Source: Devosia chinhatensis
GTDB taxonomy: Bacteria > Pseudomonadota > Alphaproteobacteria > Rhizobiales > Devosiaceae
Direction of reading: 5' to 3'
DNA: 64,000 nucleotides
NCBI RefSeq assembly: GCF_000969445.1
Contig: NZ_JZEY01000054.1
Location: 1,426,001-1,490,000, forward strand
The notes under the pieces are model-generated. The model was given only the letters and a program-made list of their open reading frames with translations, ran no database searches and was not told the DNA's origin. Made by a program: the position numbers and the translations under genes. Numbering within the stretch: position 1 is the stretch's first letter; each line of letters starts with the position of its first letter. Of the stretch, positions 37,748 to 48,280 are shown one piece after another.

Positions 37748-38719
37748 ATGCCGCAGCAGACTTCTCGTGCCGGGCAATCCGGCGACTTTCCCCCATTCGC
37801 CCAGCGACACCTCATTTCCATCGCCGATCTTCAGCAGCACGAGATTGTGGATCTGCTGGACCGCGCCGAGCGGATGATCGCGGTCTCGCGGCAGGAGCGT
37901 AAATCGCTGCCCACGCTCTCGGGCAAGACGCAGATCAATCTCTTCTTCGAGCCGTCGACCCGCACGCAATCCTCATTCGAAATTGCCGGCAAGCGTCTGG
38001 GCGCGCTCGTGGTCAACATGTCGGTCAAGACCAGTTCTGTCTCCAAGGGTGAAACCCTGGTCGACACGGCAGCGACGCTCAACGCCATGCGGCCCGACGT
38101 GTTGGTCGTGCGCCATTCCGCGGCCGGCGCGGTGGAATTGCTCAGTCAGAAGGTCGGTTGCGCGGTCATCAATGCCGGCGACGGCGCGCATGAGCATCCT
38201 ACTCAGGCCTTGCTCGACGCGCTGACCATCCGCAACCACAAGGGCCGGCTGGCAGGGCTGACAGTAGCCATTTGCGGCGATATCGCCAATTCACGCGTCG
38301 CGCGCTCGAATCTGCTGCTGCTCGGCGCACTCAATGTCCGCACCCGCGTCATCGCCCCCCGCACACTCCTTCCCGCCGGCATCGAAAACCTCGCCACCGA
38401 GGTCTTCACAGACATGGAGGAAGGTCTCAAGGGCGTCGATGTGGTGATGATGCTGCGCCTCCAGCATGAGCGCGCCAATGGCAAGATGATCCCCTCGGTG
38501 CGCGAATATTATCGCTTCTATGGGCTGGATGAAGCGCGGCTCGCTCATGCCAAGCCCGACGCCATCGTCATGCATCCGGGGCCCATGAACCGCGGCGTCG
38601 AGATCGATCCGGCCATTGCCGATGGGCCGCGCAGCGTCATTACCGATCAGGTGGAAATGGGCGTCGCCGTCCGCATGGCCGTGCTCGACGCGCTCCTGCC
38701 CACGAGGAACCCCGCATGA
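37748..38719 (+). CDS. pyrB: Aspartate carbamoyltransferase catalytic subunit
   Basis: Pyrimidine-synthesis enzyme joining aspartate and carbamoyl phosphate. The 323 residues contain the carbamoyl-phosphate motif [20 protein letters not shown], then [14 protein letters not shown], the substrate-contacting [18 protein letters not shown], and [13 protein letters not shown] near the end. It overlaps the next gene pyrC' by 4 bases (ATGA), consistent with the PyrB-PyrC' dodecameric complex known from Pseudomonas. Confidence 0.97.
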   Translation: MPQQTSRAGQSGDFPPFAQRHLISIADLQQHEIVDLLDRAERMIAVSRQERKSLPTLSGKTQINLFFEPSTRTQSSFEIAGKRLGALVVNMSVKTSSVSKGETLVDTAATLNAMRPDVLVVRHSAAGAVELLSQKVGCAVINAGDGAHEHPTQALLDALTIRNHKGRLAGLTVAICGDIANSRVARSNLLLLGALNVRTRVIAPRTLLPAGIENLATEVFTDMEEGLKGVDVVMMLRLQHERANGKMIPSVREYYRFYGLDEARLAHAKPDAIVMHPGPMNRGVEIDPAIADGPRSVITDQVEMGVAVRMAVLDALLPTRNPA

Positions 38720-40011
38720 CCCGGCCCCTGCTCATAGAAAATGCCCGCATCGTTGATCCGGCTTCCGGCACCGACCAGATGGGCGCCGTGCTGATCGAGG
38801 ATGGCCGCATTTCGGACCTGGCGCTTGGTGGGCCGGTCGGCGTGCCGGAAGAGGCCGAAGTGGTCAATGCCAATGGCCATGTCATCTCGCCGGGTCTCAT
38901 CGACATGCGTGTCTTTGTGGGCGAACCGGGCAAGGAATATCGCGAAACCCTGGCCTCTGCCGGTAACGCCGCCGTATCGGGTGGCATCACCTCCTTCGTG
39001 ATGATGCCGGATACCACCCCGGTTGTAGACGACGGCGCCTTGGTGGACTTCCTGATCCGTCGGGCCGAAGCGCAATCCCCTGCCCGCATCCTGCCGGCCG
39101 CCGCGATAACCAAGGGCCTCGGCGGCAAGGAAATCACCGAATTTGGCCTCCTCAAGGAGGCCGGCGCCGTCTGCCTCACTGATGGCGCAGCCTCGATCCA
39201 GTCCAGTGCCCTGCTCCGCAGCGCCATGAGCTACGCGGCCAATTTCGACATGACCTTCGTCCATCACGCGGCGGATGCCGGACTGGTCGGCGAAGGCGTC
39301 ATGAATGAGGGCTTCTTTGCCACGGTGCTCGGCCTCAAGGGCATCCCGCGCGAGGCCGAAACCATCCCTCTGGCCCGCGACCTGCAATTGGCCGCCCTGA
39401 CCAGGGTTCGTTACCATGCGGCGCAGGTCTCGGCAGCAGGCTCGGTGCCCCTGCTCAAGGCCGCGAAATCCGGTAACGCCAGCATTACGGCCGGCATCTC
39501 CATCAACAATCTGTGCCTCAACGAGAACGACATCGGCCGCTACAGGAGCTATTTCAAGCTCAACCCGCCCCTGCGGGCCGAAGAGGATCGTCAGGCCATG
39601 ATCGAGGCCTTGCGCGCAGGTGTCATCGACACGATCCATTCCGACCACGACCCGCAGGATAGCGAGGTGAAACGTCAGCCGTTCGCCGAAGCCTCACATG
39701 GCGCGATCGGCCTTGAAACCCTCCTGGCGGCGGCTCTGCGCCTGGTGCATTCTGGTGAGGTCGACCTGTCCGTCATCCTGCGCGCCATGACCATCCGGCC
39801 GGCCGAAATCCTTGGCCTGGATGCTGGACGCATCGTGCGGGGTGCACAGGCGGATCTTGTCCTTTTCGATCTCGATTATCCTTGGCAGGTGACCGAGCGC
39901 GATCTGCGCTCCCGCTCGCGCAATACCAGTTTCGAAGGCGCACGCCTTCAGGGCAAGGTCATGCGTACGATTGTCGGCGGCAAAACCGTGTTTCAGCACG
40001 CCGACTGCTAG
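38716..40011 (+). CDS. pyrC: Dihydroorotase-like protein PyrC' (pseudo-dihydroorotase)
   Basis: A 431-residue protein of the class I dihydroorotase/amidohydrolase fold. The N-terminal metal motif, normally PGLVDMHVHLREPG, reads [14 protein letters not shown], so both histidines of HxH are missing. Later positions keep some ligands (VHHAADAG) but the last motif [15 protein letters not shown] is close to normal. The most likely role is a structural subunit that stabilises PyrB, as the inactive PyrC' does in Pseudomonas; a separate active dihydroorotase would be elsewhere. The gene overlaps pyrB by 4 bases and its stop overlaps the convergent stop of the next gene. Confidence 0.9.
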   Translation: MTRPLLIENARIVDPASGTDQMGAVLIEDGRISDLALGGPVGVPEEAEVVNANGHVISPGLIDMRVFVGEPGKEYRETLASAGNAAVSGGITSFVMMPDTTPVVDDGALVDFLIRRAEAQSPARILPAAAITKGLGGKEITEFGLLKEAGAVCLTDGAASIQSSALLRSAMSYAANFDMTFVHHAADAGLVGEGVMNEGFFATVLGLKGIPREAETIPLARDLQLAALTRVRYHAAQVSAAGSVPLLKAAKSGNASITAGISINNLCLNENDIGRYRSYFKLNPPLRAEEDRQAMIEALRAGVIDTIHSDHDPQDSEVKRQPFAEASHGAIGLETLLAAALRLVHSGEVDLSVILRAMTIRPAEILGLDAGRIVRGAQADLVLFDLDYPWQVTERDLRSRSRNTSFEGARLQGKVMRTIVGGKTVFQHADC

Positions 40012-41489
40012 GACAGCACCTCCTTCAGCGATTGAGGGATCAGGTCCGGCAAGTCATCGCTGATCATGCCGGGTCCACCAAAACGCCTGGCCGCGTCCGC
40101 ATGCAGCCAAACGGCCGCCGCCGCAGCCTCGAATCCATTCATGCCCTGGGCCAGCAACCCGCAAGCAATGCCCGCGAGCACATCCCCTGATCCGGCGGTG
40201 CCCAGCCATGGCGGGGCGTTGTCGTTGATTGCCGCCCGTCCATCGGGCGCCGCAATGACGGTATCGCTGCCCTTGAGAATGACGATGGCGCCCGATCGGC
40301 TTGCCGCCGCTCGCGCCCGCTGCAGCTTGCTGCCTTCCATGGTCCCGAAGAGCCTCTCGAACTCGCCCTCATGCGGGGTGAGCACGACAGGCGCGGTGCG
40401 CGCGGATATCATGGCAAACAGCGTGTCCCCATCGGCCTCAAAACTGGTCAGCGCATCGGCGTCCAGCACCACTGCAGCGCTGCCCTTCAGAATTGCGCCG
40501 ACCTTATCGCGCGTTTCCTTTCCCCGACCGGCCGCTGGTCCGATCAGCACGGCATTGATTCTGTCGTCCGCCAGAAATTGACTGAGCGCGGCAAGGTCCT
40601 CAATTGCCTGAAGCATGATTGAGGTCACATGCGTCGCGTGCACCATCATCGCATCCCGCGGCCCGGTCAGCGTCACAAGACCCGCCCCGGCACGAAAGGC
40701 GGCTCGCGCCGACAAACGCGTCGCTCCGGTCTGAAGGGCGCCGCCCGAACAAACCACGACATGGCCGCGCGTAAACTTGTGCCCATCCTCCAGCAAGCCC
40801 GGCAATCGCCACAGCGCGGGCCCATTGTGCCAGCAGCGCGGACAGATCGTCTCAAGAACCTCGGCGGGAATGCCGATATCGCTACAGACCGTCGCCCCGC
40901 AATGTGCCCGCCCGGGCAGCAGCAGATGACCCGGCTTGCGGCGAAAGAATGTCACCGTGCGCCGGGCCTTGATCGCCACCCCGCGCACCGCGCCGCTGGC
41001 GCCGTCGATGCCGCTGGGCACGTCGATGCTGACGACATCCACATCGAGCGCGTTGATGCGTTCGATAACATCGGCCAGCGCGCCATTGACGTCGCGATTG
41101 AGGCCGGCACCCAGTAAGGCATCGACAACCAGCCCAAAACCGGTGACGTCCAGCGTTTCGAGGGCGGCGACATTGCCCGTCCATTTCCGGGCCATAACGG
41201 CAGCATCGTCCTGGAGGCGGCTACGATCACCGAATTGCGCCAGTGTCACGGGCCAGCCTTCGTTTTCGAGAAGACGGGCTACGACATAGCCATCACCGCC
41301 ATTATTGCCCGGCCCGCAAAGGACCAGAACGGGCTGCGGCAGAAAGTGGTCGCGAATATCGGCGGCAACCGCTTGGCCGGCCCGCTCCATCAGATCGAGC
41401 AAGGTCTGTCCGCCCGCGGCCGCCAACCGATCCGCCTGCCCCATTTCGTCGGGCGTCAGCAATGCCTCCGCGCTCACCCTGATCGCCAT
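40008..41489 (-). CDS. nnr: Bifunctional NAD(P)H-hydrate epimerase / ADP-dependent dehydratase
   Basis: A 493-residue repair enzyme that restores damaged NAD(P)HX. The N-terminal YjeF epimerase domain carries [19 protein letters not shown] and [12 protein letters not shown]. The C-terminal carbohydrate-kinase-like dehydratase domain carries [37 protein letters not shown] and [20 protein letters not shown]. Start at 41489 ([16 protein letters not shown]) matches homologues; the frame is open upstream for 35 codons with no similarity. Its stop overlaps the pyrC' stop. Confidence 0.95.
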   Translation of the reverse strand: MAIRVSAEALLTPDEMGQADRLAAAGGQTLLDLMERAGQAVAADIRDHFLPQPVLVLCGPGNNGGDGYVVARLLENEGWPVTLAQFGDRSRLQDDAAVMARKWTGNVAALETLDVTGFGLVVDALLGAGLNRDVNGALADVIERINALDVDVVSIDVPSGIDGASGAVRGVAIKARRTVTFFRRKPGHLLLPGRAHCGATVCSDIGIPAEVLETICPRCWHNGPALWRLPGLLEDGHKFTRGHVVVCSGGALQTGATRLSARAAFRAGAGLVTLTGPRDAMMVHATHVTSIMLQAIEDLAALSQFLADDRINAVLIGPAAGRGKETRDKVGAILKGSAAVVLDADALTSFEADGDTLFAMISARTAPVVLTPHEGEFERLFGTMEGSKLQRARAAASRSGAIVILKGSDTVIAAPDGRAAINDNAPPWLGTAGSGDVLAGIACGLLAQGMNGFEAAAAAVWLHADAARRFGGPGMISDDLPDLIPQSLKEVLS

Positions 41490-41691
41490 GTCCAACCTCT
41501 CCTCGACTACGCCGGCACTGCACTGCAATTCCCCGTGGTTACGACCGTTCGCCGGTCGTGCCCCATGTGGGCTTTCGCCCCCCAACGTATCCAATCCGTT
41601 ACCAATTTCCGTAAATTAGGCCACTGTCTTGCAAGACGACATTGATGCGTCTGCGCGATGCTGCTGGCAAGTCGCAGAGGGAGAACGCGCC

Positions 41692-42348
41692 TTGCCCGAA
41701 TTCACGGAACGCCCCAGCATCGCCTTGCATGGGATCCGCACGGTGACCGGACGCTATGTCATTGGCCGGCAGACGACCCAGCCCGGCATCAACCTGTTCG
41801 GATGTCGTTTGCGGATGATCTCCAGCGACGCCTTCCGCGTCACAGCGCCGGTCATTCCGGAACAGGGCGAAGTGGTCACGGCCAGCTTTGGTCCGCTGGG
41901 CACTGTCGGCGGGCCGGTCGAGCGACAGGTCGAGGACGGCTTCGTCGTGACCATCGCCCAGGATGAAGCCGCACGAGAAAAGCTCAATAGCCGCATAACG
42001 GCCTTCAGTGAACGCATCTGGACCGGCGCCATGGATCGGCGTGCCGACCGGCGCTTCATGCCCCGGAATCCGCGCACCGTGATCTCGCGGCCAGACAGTT
42101 GGTCTCAGCCCTGCCTCATCATGGACTACTCCATTGGCGGCGCGGCCCTGTCAGCCGCCTTTCAGCCGGCCATCGGCGAGGTGGTCACCATTGGGCAGGT
42201 GACGGCCGAAGTTGTGCGGCTCTTCGACGTCGGCTTTGCAGTGCGCTTTTTCGAGCCTCAGGATGTCGAGCTGGTCGAAAGCCTGCTTGAGGCCCCGGAC
42301 GAGTGGCGCGCCATGATGCGCCGCTCCTTCCCGCTGGAAGCGGTCTAA
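41692..42348 (+). CDS. PilZ domain protein, c-di-GMP binding
   Basis: A 218-residue protein with a C-terminal PilZ domain: the arginine cluster RRADRRFMPR (about residues 120-130) and the DYSIGGAAL motif (D/N-x-S-x-x-G) are the c-di-GMP ligands. The N-terminal half has a similar beta-rich fold and may be a degenerate second PilZ domain. I chose the TTG at 41692, which has GGGAG 8 bases upstream; a TTG at 41629 gives a longer form with no family support. Together with the CHASE2/EAL protein and the diguanylate cyclase in this window, it suggests active c-di-GMP signalling. Confidence 0.82.
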   Translation: MPEFTERPSIALHGIRTVTGRYVIGRQTTQPGINLFGCRLRMISSDAFRVTAPVIPEQGEVVTASFGPLGTVGGPVERQVEDGFVVTIAQDEAAREKLNSRITAFSERIWTGAMDRRADRRFMPRNPRTVISRPDSWSQPCLIMDYSIGGAALSAAFQPAIGEVVTIGQVTAEVVRLFDVGFAVRFFEPQDVELVESLLEAPDEWRAMMRRSFPLEAV

Positions 42349-42353
42349 ACAGA

Positions 42354-42377
42354 AAAGGGGCCCCGGAGGGCCCCTTT
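42354..42377. terminator. Bidirectional terminator between PilZ gene and glnA
   Basis: A perfect 10-bp stem (42354-42363 against 42368-42377, loop CGGA) lies between two convergent genes. The minus-strand reading gives TTTTCTGTTT after the stem, which is the better terminator for glnA; the plus strand has only TTT. Confidence 0.85.
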
Positions 42378-42401
42378 CCGCTTGTGTCGTGATCGATCCG
42401 C

Positions 42402-43811
42402 TTAGGCGGAATAGTACATTTCGTACTCGACCGGATGCGGGGTGTGCTCGAACTTGATGACTTCCTGCATCTTGAGGTCGATGTAGCTGTCGATGAAATC
42501 GTCGTCCATCACGCCGCCAACCTTGAGGAAGTCGCGGTCCGCGTTGAGGCTTTCCAGGGCTTCGCGGAGCGAGCCGGAAACGGTCGGGATTTCCTTGAGC
42601 TCTTCCTTCGGCAGTTCGTACAGATCCTTGTCCATCGGGTCGCCGGGGTGGATCTTGTTCTTGATGCCGTCGAGGCCGGCCATCAGCAGCGCCGTGAAGG
42701 CCAGGTACGGGTTCGCCAGCGGATCGGGGAAACGCACTTCCACGCGCTTGGACTTCGGCGACTGGCCGAAGGGGATGCGGCACGAAGCAGAACGGTTACG
42801 GGCCGAATAGGCCAGCAGCACGGGGGCTTCGAAGCCCGGAACCAGGCGCTTGTAGCTGTTGGTGGTCGGGTTGGTGAAGGCGTTGATGGCCTTGGCATGC
42901 TTGATGACGCCGCCGATATAGTAGAGGCAATCCATCGAGAGGCCGGCATACTGGTCACCGGCAAACAGGGGCTTGCCGTCCTTCCAGATCGACTGGTGGC
43001 AATGCATGCCCGAGCCATTGTCGCCATAGACGGGCTTCGGCATGAAGGTTGCGGTCTTGCCGTAGGAATTGGCAACCTGCTGGACCACATACTTGTAGAT
43101 CAGCACGTCGTCGGCAGAAGCGATCATCGGCTTGAACTTGAGGCCGAGTTCATGCTGGGCCGAGGCCACTTCGTGGTGGTGCTTTTCGATGATGACGCCC
43201 ATCTGGCCCATCGCCTCGAGCATCTCGCCGCGCATATCCTGGGCGCTGTCCAGCGGCGGAACCGGGAAATAGCCCTTCTTGAGGCCGATGTGATGGCCGT
43301 TATTTCCGCCTTCGTATTCGGCGTCATTGTTGGTCGGCAGTTCCGAATGGTCGACCGAGAAACCGACCTTGTAGGTCGTGTTGGCGTACTTCACGTCGTC
43401 GAAAATGAAGAATTCGGGTTCGGGACCGAACACCACCGAGTCGCCGATGCCGGACGACTTGACCAGAGCTTCGGCCTTCTTTGCGATGGAGCGCGGGTCG
43501 CGGTTATAGGGCTGGTAGGTGGAGGGCTCGAGAATGTCGCAGTTGATCGCCAGCGTGGACGCGGCGAAGAACGGGTCGATATAGGCCGAGTTCGGATCGG
43601 GCATCAGCACCATGTCGGACTCGTTGATGGCCTTCCAGCCGGCGATCGAGGAACCGTCGAACATGACGCCGTCTTCAAACAGGTCGGCATCGACGACGGA
43701 CGCATCCATCGTAACGTGCTGCAGCTTGCCGCGCAGGTCGGTGAAACGCACGTCGAGATACTTGATGTTCTCGTCTTTCATGCGCTGGATGATATCGGCT
43801 CCGGTCGTCAT
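42402..43811 (-). CDS. glnA: Glutamine synthetase, type I
   Basis: Central ammonia-assimilation enzyme, a dodecamer of 469-residue subunits. It has the N-terminal [36 protein letters not shown], the metal and ATP-binding [31 protein letters not shown], and [18 protein letters not shown]. The C-terminal KEELKEIP region contains a tyrosine near LYELPKEE that is the likely adenylylation site, so activity is probably tuned by GlnE. It follows glnB after 54 bases in the usual glnBA order. Confidence 0.97.
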   Translation of the reverse strand: MTTGADIIQRMKDENIKYLDVRFTDLRGKLQHVTMDASVVDADLFEDGVMFDGSSIAGWKAINESDMVLMPDPNSAYIDPFFAASTLAINCDILEPSTYQPYNRDPRSIAKKAEALVKSSGIGDSVVFGPEPEFFIFDDVKYANTTYKVGFSVDHSELPTNNDAEYEGGNNGHHIGLKKGYFPVPPLDSAQDMRGEMLEAMGQMGVIIEKHHHEVASAQHELGLKFKPMIASADDVLIYKYVVQQVANSYGKTATFMPKPVYGDNGSGMHCHQSIWKDGKPLFAGDQYAGLSMDCLYYIGGVIKHAKAINAFTNPTTNSYKRLVPGFEAPVLLAYSARNRSASCRIPFGQSPKSKRVEVRFPDPLANPYLAFTALLMAGLDGIKNKIHPGDPMDKDLYELPKEELKEIPTVSGSLREALESLNADRDFLKVGGVMDDDFIDSYIDLKMQEVIKFEHTPHPVEYEMYYSA

Positions 43812-43865
43812 TAGGTCTTCCCCTGTCTAAATCGGAATCTGGTTTATATCTGGCGGCAGCGGCGC

Positions 43866-44270
<405 letters not shown>

Positions 44271-44520
44271 TCACGGCGCATAAAACTGTTCAAAATGAGA
44301 GACTTAGCATCAGGCCCCAAGTCACCCCAAGATATCTTGAATAACCCATTTGGCTAAAATATATGCAACAAGTCCATTTTTCGTCCATCCGCATCCCAGC
44401 CCGGAGGGGCGACTGCCGCACAAATGGGCGGAAGACGGGTGAACCCGCGCTCCAATGAGCCTTTGACTGCCTCGAACTCTTCCTATAGATGCAACGCCAA
44501 CCCGGCCGACGGGGGCCCTT

Positions 44521-44605
44521 GCGGGTGTGGCGGAACTGGTAGACGCACTGGATTTAGGTTCCAGCGCCGCAAGGCGTGGAGGTTCGAGTCCTCTCACCCG
44601 CACCA
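44521..44605 (+). tRNA. tRNA-Leu (anticodon TAG)
   Basis: An 85-nt type II tRNA with a long variable arm. The acceptor is GCGGGTG/CACCCGC, the anticodon stem-loop CTGGA-TTTAGG-TTCCAG region places TAG in the loop, the T-arm contains GGTTCGAGTCC, and CCA is encoded at the 3' end. It lies just upstream of tig. Confidence 0.95.
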
Positions 44606-44652
44606 AATGGCCTCGGCCTAACGAGATCAATCAATACGGGAATAAGACCCCA

Positions 44653-46032
44653 ATGCAGGTAACCGAAACCCTCAATGAAGGCCTGAAGCGCAAGCTGAGC
44701 GTCACCATTCCGGCCGCGGATCTCAATACGCGCCTCGACGCCAAGCTCGAAGAGCTCAAGGGCCAGGCCAATATCAAGGGCTTCCGTCCTGGTAAGGTGC
44801 CGACTGCGCATCTCAAGAAGGTCTATGGTCGTTCGGCCATGTCCGAGGTGATGACCGACGCCATCAACGCGACCGTCAGCGACACACTGGACGAGCGCAA
44901 GGAACGCGCCGCCGCTCAGCCCAAGGTTGACCTGCCGCAGGATCAGACCGTCATCAACGACGTTCTCGACGGCAAGGCCGACCTGGCATTCGAAGTCGAA
45001 TATGAAGTTCTGCCGCCCGTCTCCCTGATGGACATCAAGGGCGTCAAGCTCGAAAAGCCCGTCGTCGAGGTGACCGAAGAGGAAGTCGACGCCGAGGTCA
45101 AGCGCGTGTTCAATCAGAACCGCGGCTACACCGACAAGGGCGACGATGCTGTCGTGGAAGACGGCGACCGCCTGGGCCTCAGCTTCGTCGGCAAGATCGA
45201 CGGCGTTGAGTTCGAGGGGGGCAAGTCCGACCATGCGCACCTGACCGTCGGTTCGGGTGAATTCATCCCGGGCTTCGAAGAGCAGCTCGTCGGCATGAAG
45301 AAGGGCGAGACGCGCACCATCACCGTCACCTTCCCTGCCGATTACCAGAACAAGGATCTGGCCGGCAAGGAAGCTACCTTCGACGTCACCATCCTGCATG
45401 CCGATGGCCCGAACCAGGGCGATCTGGACGACGATTTCGCCAAGCGCCTCGGCCTGGAAGACGTCGCCGCCCTGCGCAAGGCTGTCCGCGATCAGATGGA
45501 AGCCGCTCTCGTTTCTATGGGCCGCCAGCACATGAAGCGCCAGGTCCTGGACGCACTGGACGATGGCCATAAGTTCGACGTTCCGGCCCAGCTGGTCGAC
45601 GCCGAGTTTAACACCATCTGGCAGCGCGTCGAGCACGAAATCCAGAGCCATGGCCGCTCCTTCGCCGATGAAGGCACGACCGAAGAGGAAGCCCGCGAGC
45701 AGTATAAGCGTATCGCTGAGCGTCGCGTCCGTCTTGGCCTCGTCGTTGCTGAAATCGGCAACGTCAACGAAGTCCAGGTTTCTGACGAGGAGCACCAGCA
45801 GGCGCTGATCACCGAAGTGCGCCGCTTCCCCGGCCAGGAACAGCAGGTCTACGATTATTACCGCAAGAACCCTCAGGCTCTTGCCAGCCTGCGCGCGCCG
45901 ATCTTCGAGAACAAGGTCGTGGATCACATCATCGATCTGGGTGAAATCACCGAGAAGAAGATTTCCCGCGACGAACTCGCTAAGCTTATCGAGGCCGGCG
46001 AAGAAGACGTTCCCGAAGAACATCACCACTGA
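44653..46032 (+). CDS. tig: Trigger factor (ribosome-associated chaperone, prolyl isomerase)
   Basis: A 459-residue chaperone that binds nascent chains at the ribosome exit tunnel. The ribosome-docking signature GFRPGKVP appears at about residues 43-50. The FKBP-type isomerase domain follows, with GDRLGLSFVGKIDGVEFEGG and IPGFEEQLVGMKKGETR, then the long helical C-terminal arms ending in EEHHH. The start at 44653 (MQVTETLNEGLKRKL) matches the family; reading upstream would run through tRNA-Leu and is excluded. Confidence 0.97.
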   Translation: MQVTETLNEGLKRKLSVTIPAADLNTRLDAKLEELKGQANIKGFRPGKVPTAHLKKVYGRSAMSEVMTDAINATVSDTLDERKERAAAQPKVDLPQDQTVINDVLDGKADLAFEVEYEVLPPVSLMDIKGVKLEKPVVEVTEEEVDAEVKRVFNQNRGYTDKGDDAVVEDGDRLGLSFVGKIDGVEFEGGKSDHAHLTVGSGEFIPGFEEQLVGMKKGETRTITVTFPADYQNKDLAGKEATFDVTILHADGPNQGDLDDDFAKRLGLEDVAALRKAVRDQMEAALVSMGRQHMKRQVLDALDDGHKFDVPAQLVDAEFNTIWQRVEHEIQSHGRSFADEGTTEEEAREQYKRIAERRVRLGLVVAEIGNVNEVQVSDEEHQQALITEVRRFPGQEQQVYDYYRKNPQALASLRAPIFENKVVDHIIDLGEITEKKISRDELAKLIEAGEEDVPEEHHH

Positions 46033-46056
46033 TCTGCATGGGTCGCTTGCACAGCA

Positions 46057-46082
46057 AAGGCCGCCTCCGGGCGGCCTTTTTT
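46057..46082 (+). terminator. Rho-independent terminator of tig
   Basis: A 9-bp stem (AAGGCCGCC at 46057-46065, GGCGGCCTT at 46070-46078, loop TCCG) followed by TTTT, 25 bases after the tig stop. Confidence 0.92.
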
Positions 46083-46160
46083 CGTTTTTGGATGATGTGA
46101 TCCGCACAACTGAACCTTTTGCCCGCTTTGCGCTTTTTCTCGCAACAGAGGAGCATGAAC

Positions 46161-46721
46161 ATGACCCAATATACTTCAGACGCGCATCATCAACCCAAGG
46201 GCGACCATAATCGCCGCCTGTCGCTTGGCATCGGCGCAGAAACCTTCGCCTCTGAAGCCGGCATCACGCTTGACCAATTGCAGGCTTATGAGCGTACGGC
46301 GCCCGACGCCGATTATGACCCCGATGTTGCCGACCGCATTGCCGCAGCCCTGGAGCGCCTCGAGCAGAACCTGCCCAACCTGCAAACCGGCATAAGCGAT
46401 GATGGCGATCACGACGCACCACGTCCTCATGACGATCATCCGCGCCTGCAGCCGTCCGAGCTGACGGCTCACGTTCTTGAAGGCGCACCCATTTATGACG
46501 CGCGCGACCGTCAGGTTGGCAGGATCTCGCATGTTCACGGCAGCGGATCGTTGGCTGAAGTGATCGTCGACGTTGGGGGGTTCTTCGGCCTCGGCGCCAA
46601 GCCAGTCGCCATTCCCGTCTCTGGCCTCGACTTCATGCGCGATCACTCCGGCCGCGTCCACGCGCTGACGCTCCTGGATGAAGAGCAGCTCAAGGCTCTG
46701 CCGGAACACCGCCACAATTGA
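46161..46721 (+). CDS. PRC-barrel domain protein
   Basis: A 186-residue soluble protein. The N-terminal third is low in hydrophobic residues and rich in His and Asp (DDGDHDAPRPHDDHPR). The C-terminal half is a PRC-barrel: LEGAPIYDARDRQVGRISHVH with the early G-x-x-I/V-x-D pattern, then VIVDVGGFFGLGAKPVAIPV. PRC-barrels occur in RimM and photosynthetic reaction centres, but most single-domain members have no known role. The ATG at 46161 has AGAGGAG 7 bases upstream; a second ATG at 46155 is only one base from it. Confidence 0.83.
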   Translation: MTQYTSDAHHQPKGDHNRRLSLGIGAETFASEAGITLDQLQAYERTAPDADYDPDVADRIAAALERLEQNLPNLQTGISDDGDHDAPRPHDDHPRLQPSELTAHVLEGAPIYDARDRQVGRISHVHGSGSLAEVIVDVGGFFGLGAKPVAIPVSGLDFMRDHSGRVHALTLLDEEQLKALPEHRHN

Positions 46722-46857
46722 TTCTGAGCCTTGGGCGTCGGCAATAGTCCGGCGCCCGCCATCGCTGGCAAACCTGCGGGTGAAAGTTAAGACTCGGTTA
46801 TTGCCCCCAACCTAAGAATGCTTGCGCGCGCCTTCGCGCTCGGCGAGCAGAAAGACG

Positions 46858-48033
46858 ATGTCCGGCCAGTTCTATTTTTCATTGCTGAACCCGGCGATCG
46901 CCCTGACTTTCGCCACTGTGTTCCTGATGCTGTGGCGACGATTTCCCGACCGTCATCACCTGATCCACGTTGTGTTTGCATTCGCGCTTTGTGCCATCGG
47001 TTTTACGGTGCGCGACTTCCCCGTCTTTCTCAACGAATTGTCCACCCGCCTCGTCGCCAACTTTGCCTTCATCGGCTCTGCAATGCTTGCCTGCGGGGCA
47101 GCACTGGCCCTAGCTAGCCGCACCATTCCCTGGACGCGCATGAGCCTCATCAGTGGCATTGGCCTGGTCGTCTTCGGCTACTTCCTGTTTGTCGTGCCGT
47201 CCACCACCACTCGCGTCGTTGTGCTGGGCATCACCATGTCGCTCTTGGCGTTTACGGCTGTCGTAGAGCTTTGGAAGGCACGCCCACTCCCGCTCTCGGG
47301 CCGGCTGATCCTATCCGCTGCCCTCATCTTCATGGTCCTCGCGCTGAGCCGCCCACTGCTCATTCTTTCCGGACTGCTGGCCATCGACGATGCGGCCACC
47401 TTCCAGCAATCGTCCTATTGGCTTACCATCCAGGCCTTCACACCGCTTCTGGCCGGCGCGCTGGCCCTTCTCTTTCTGGCCGCGATGAGCATAGACACCT
47501 TCGAACAACTGCGGACCGAAGCCAATCACGACTATCTCACTGGCCTGCTCAATCGTCGCGGCTTCGAAGTGGCGGCAAGTGGCTGTCTGTCGGAAGGCGG
47601 CGGCACCGGCGCCCTGCTCATGGGCGACATAGACGACTTCAAGAAAATCAATGACACCTACGGCCACAAGGTCGGCGACCAGGTGATTTCCGCTATGGCC
47701 CGCGCCTTGTCCAGCCATGGCAGGGCGCAATTCGCGGCGCGGGTCGGCGGCGAGGAATTTGCACTTTTCTATCGGGACGGAGATTTGGAGGCGCTGCATG
47801 CACATGCCGATCGTATTCGCAGCGCCGTCAATCGCCTGGTCCTGCCTGGCCTTCCGGCAGATTACCCACTGACAATGAGCATTGGCATCCATGCCCGTTC
47901 CGCTAACGAAACCCTCTCGGAAATGCTTATCGAAGCCGATAGAGCTCTCTATCGCGCCAAGACCAGCGGAAAGGATCAGGCCGTTACCTCGGCGGCCTCG
48001 AAACGCCGATCGACCCGTTCTCGATCAGCGTAG
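46858..48033 (+). CDS. Membrane diguanylate cyclase (GGDEF)
   Basis: A 391-residue protein. The N-terminal half has about six hydrophobic segments (the first at about residues 5-25), forming an integral membrane sensor. The C-terminal GGDEF domain (about residues 220-375) has DYLTGLLNRRGFE, LLMGDIDDFKKINDTYGHKVGD and the active-site loop RVGGEEF, so it should synthesise c-di-GMP. The inhibitory RxxD site five residues before the loop is absent (RAQF), implying no product feedback through that site. The ATG at 46858 (MSGQFYFSLL) is chosen from the membrane topology; the ribosome site is weak. Confidence 0.92.
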   Translation: MSGQFYFSLLNPAIALTFATVFLMLWRRFPDRHHLIHVVFAFALCAIGFTVRDFPVFLNELSTRLVANFAFIGSAMLACGAALALASRTIPWTRMSLISGIGLVVFGYFLFVVPSTTTRVVVLGITMSLLAFTAVVELWKARPLPLSGRLILSAALIFMVLALSRPLLILSGLLAIDDAATFQQSSYWLTIQAFTPLLAGALALLFLAAMSIDTFEQLRTEANHDYLTGLLNRRGFEVAASGCLSEGGGTGALLMGDIDDFKKINDTYGHKVGDQVISAMARALSSHGRAQFAARVGGEEFALFYRDGDLEALHAHADRIRSAVNRLVLPGLPADYPLTMSIGIHARSANETLSEMLIEADRALYRAKTSGKDQAVTSAASKRRSTRSRSA

Positions 48034-48105
48034 CCCTGAGCCGACTGTATGCAGAGCCTGAGGGTATGCGCATAAATTAGGCTTAATAGGAATTTAAGAT
48101 CACAA

Positions 48106-48136
48106 AATAGGCAGTTAGTGGCCTATTGCATACAAT
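48106..48136 (+). promoter_or_regulatory. Inverted repeats upstream of the ABC/amidohydrolase operon (possible operator)
   Basis: AATAGGC at 48106-48112 is repeated inversely as GCCTATT at 48121-48127 with eight bases between. Overlapping it is the near-palindrome ATTGCATACAAT at 48125-48136, which resembles the TTG-TATA-CAA type sites bound by GntR/FCD regulators. They lie 75-120 bases before the sigma-54 match, where an activator or the operon's own GntR protein could bind. Confidence 0.4.
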
Positions 48137-48209
48137 GATCTTTTGGCCGCCCTGCGGCAAATTATTGAATAATCATTGCATTTTGAAAGACCGACGCTTC
48201 TAGGAGCGT

Positions 48210-48225
48210 TGGCATGGCCTTTGCA
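48210..48225 (+). promoter_or_regulatory. Sigma-54 type promoter of the ABC importer/amidohydrolase operon
   Basis: TGGCATGGCCTTTGCA matches TGGCACG-N4-TTGCA at every position except one (C to T), with exact -24/-12 spacing. The predicted start is near 48236, 45 bases before the ATG of the binding-protein gene. Sigma-54 promoters usually need an NtrC-type activator and are common in front of nitrogen-scavenging operons. Confidence 0.8.
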
Positions 48226-48280
48226 AAGTTCCCTGCGGCAGCGCCAGGAAAGGCGCGCCTCAGGTGCAGGGAGCCAATCA

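Noticed and set aside
42435-43814. 459-codon plus-strand frame opposite glnA
   Set aside because: Shadow of glutamine synthetase; no ribosome site and no similarity to any family I know.
44527-44652. N-terminal extension of trigger factor through tRNA-Leu
   Set aside because: The in-frame extension translates the tRNA gene; homologues start at MQVTETL.
44554-46107. 517-codon open frame on the minus strand opposite tig
   Set aside because: Antisense to an unmistakable trigger factor; its length comes from high GC codon bias, and its product is low-complexity with no recognisable domain.
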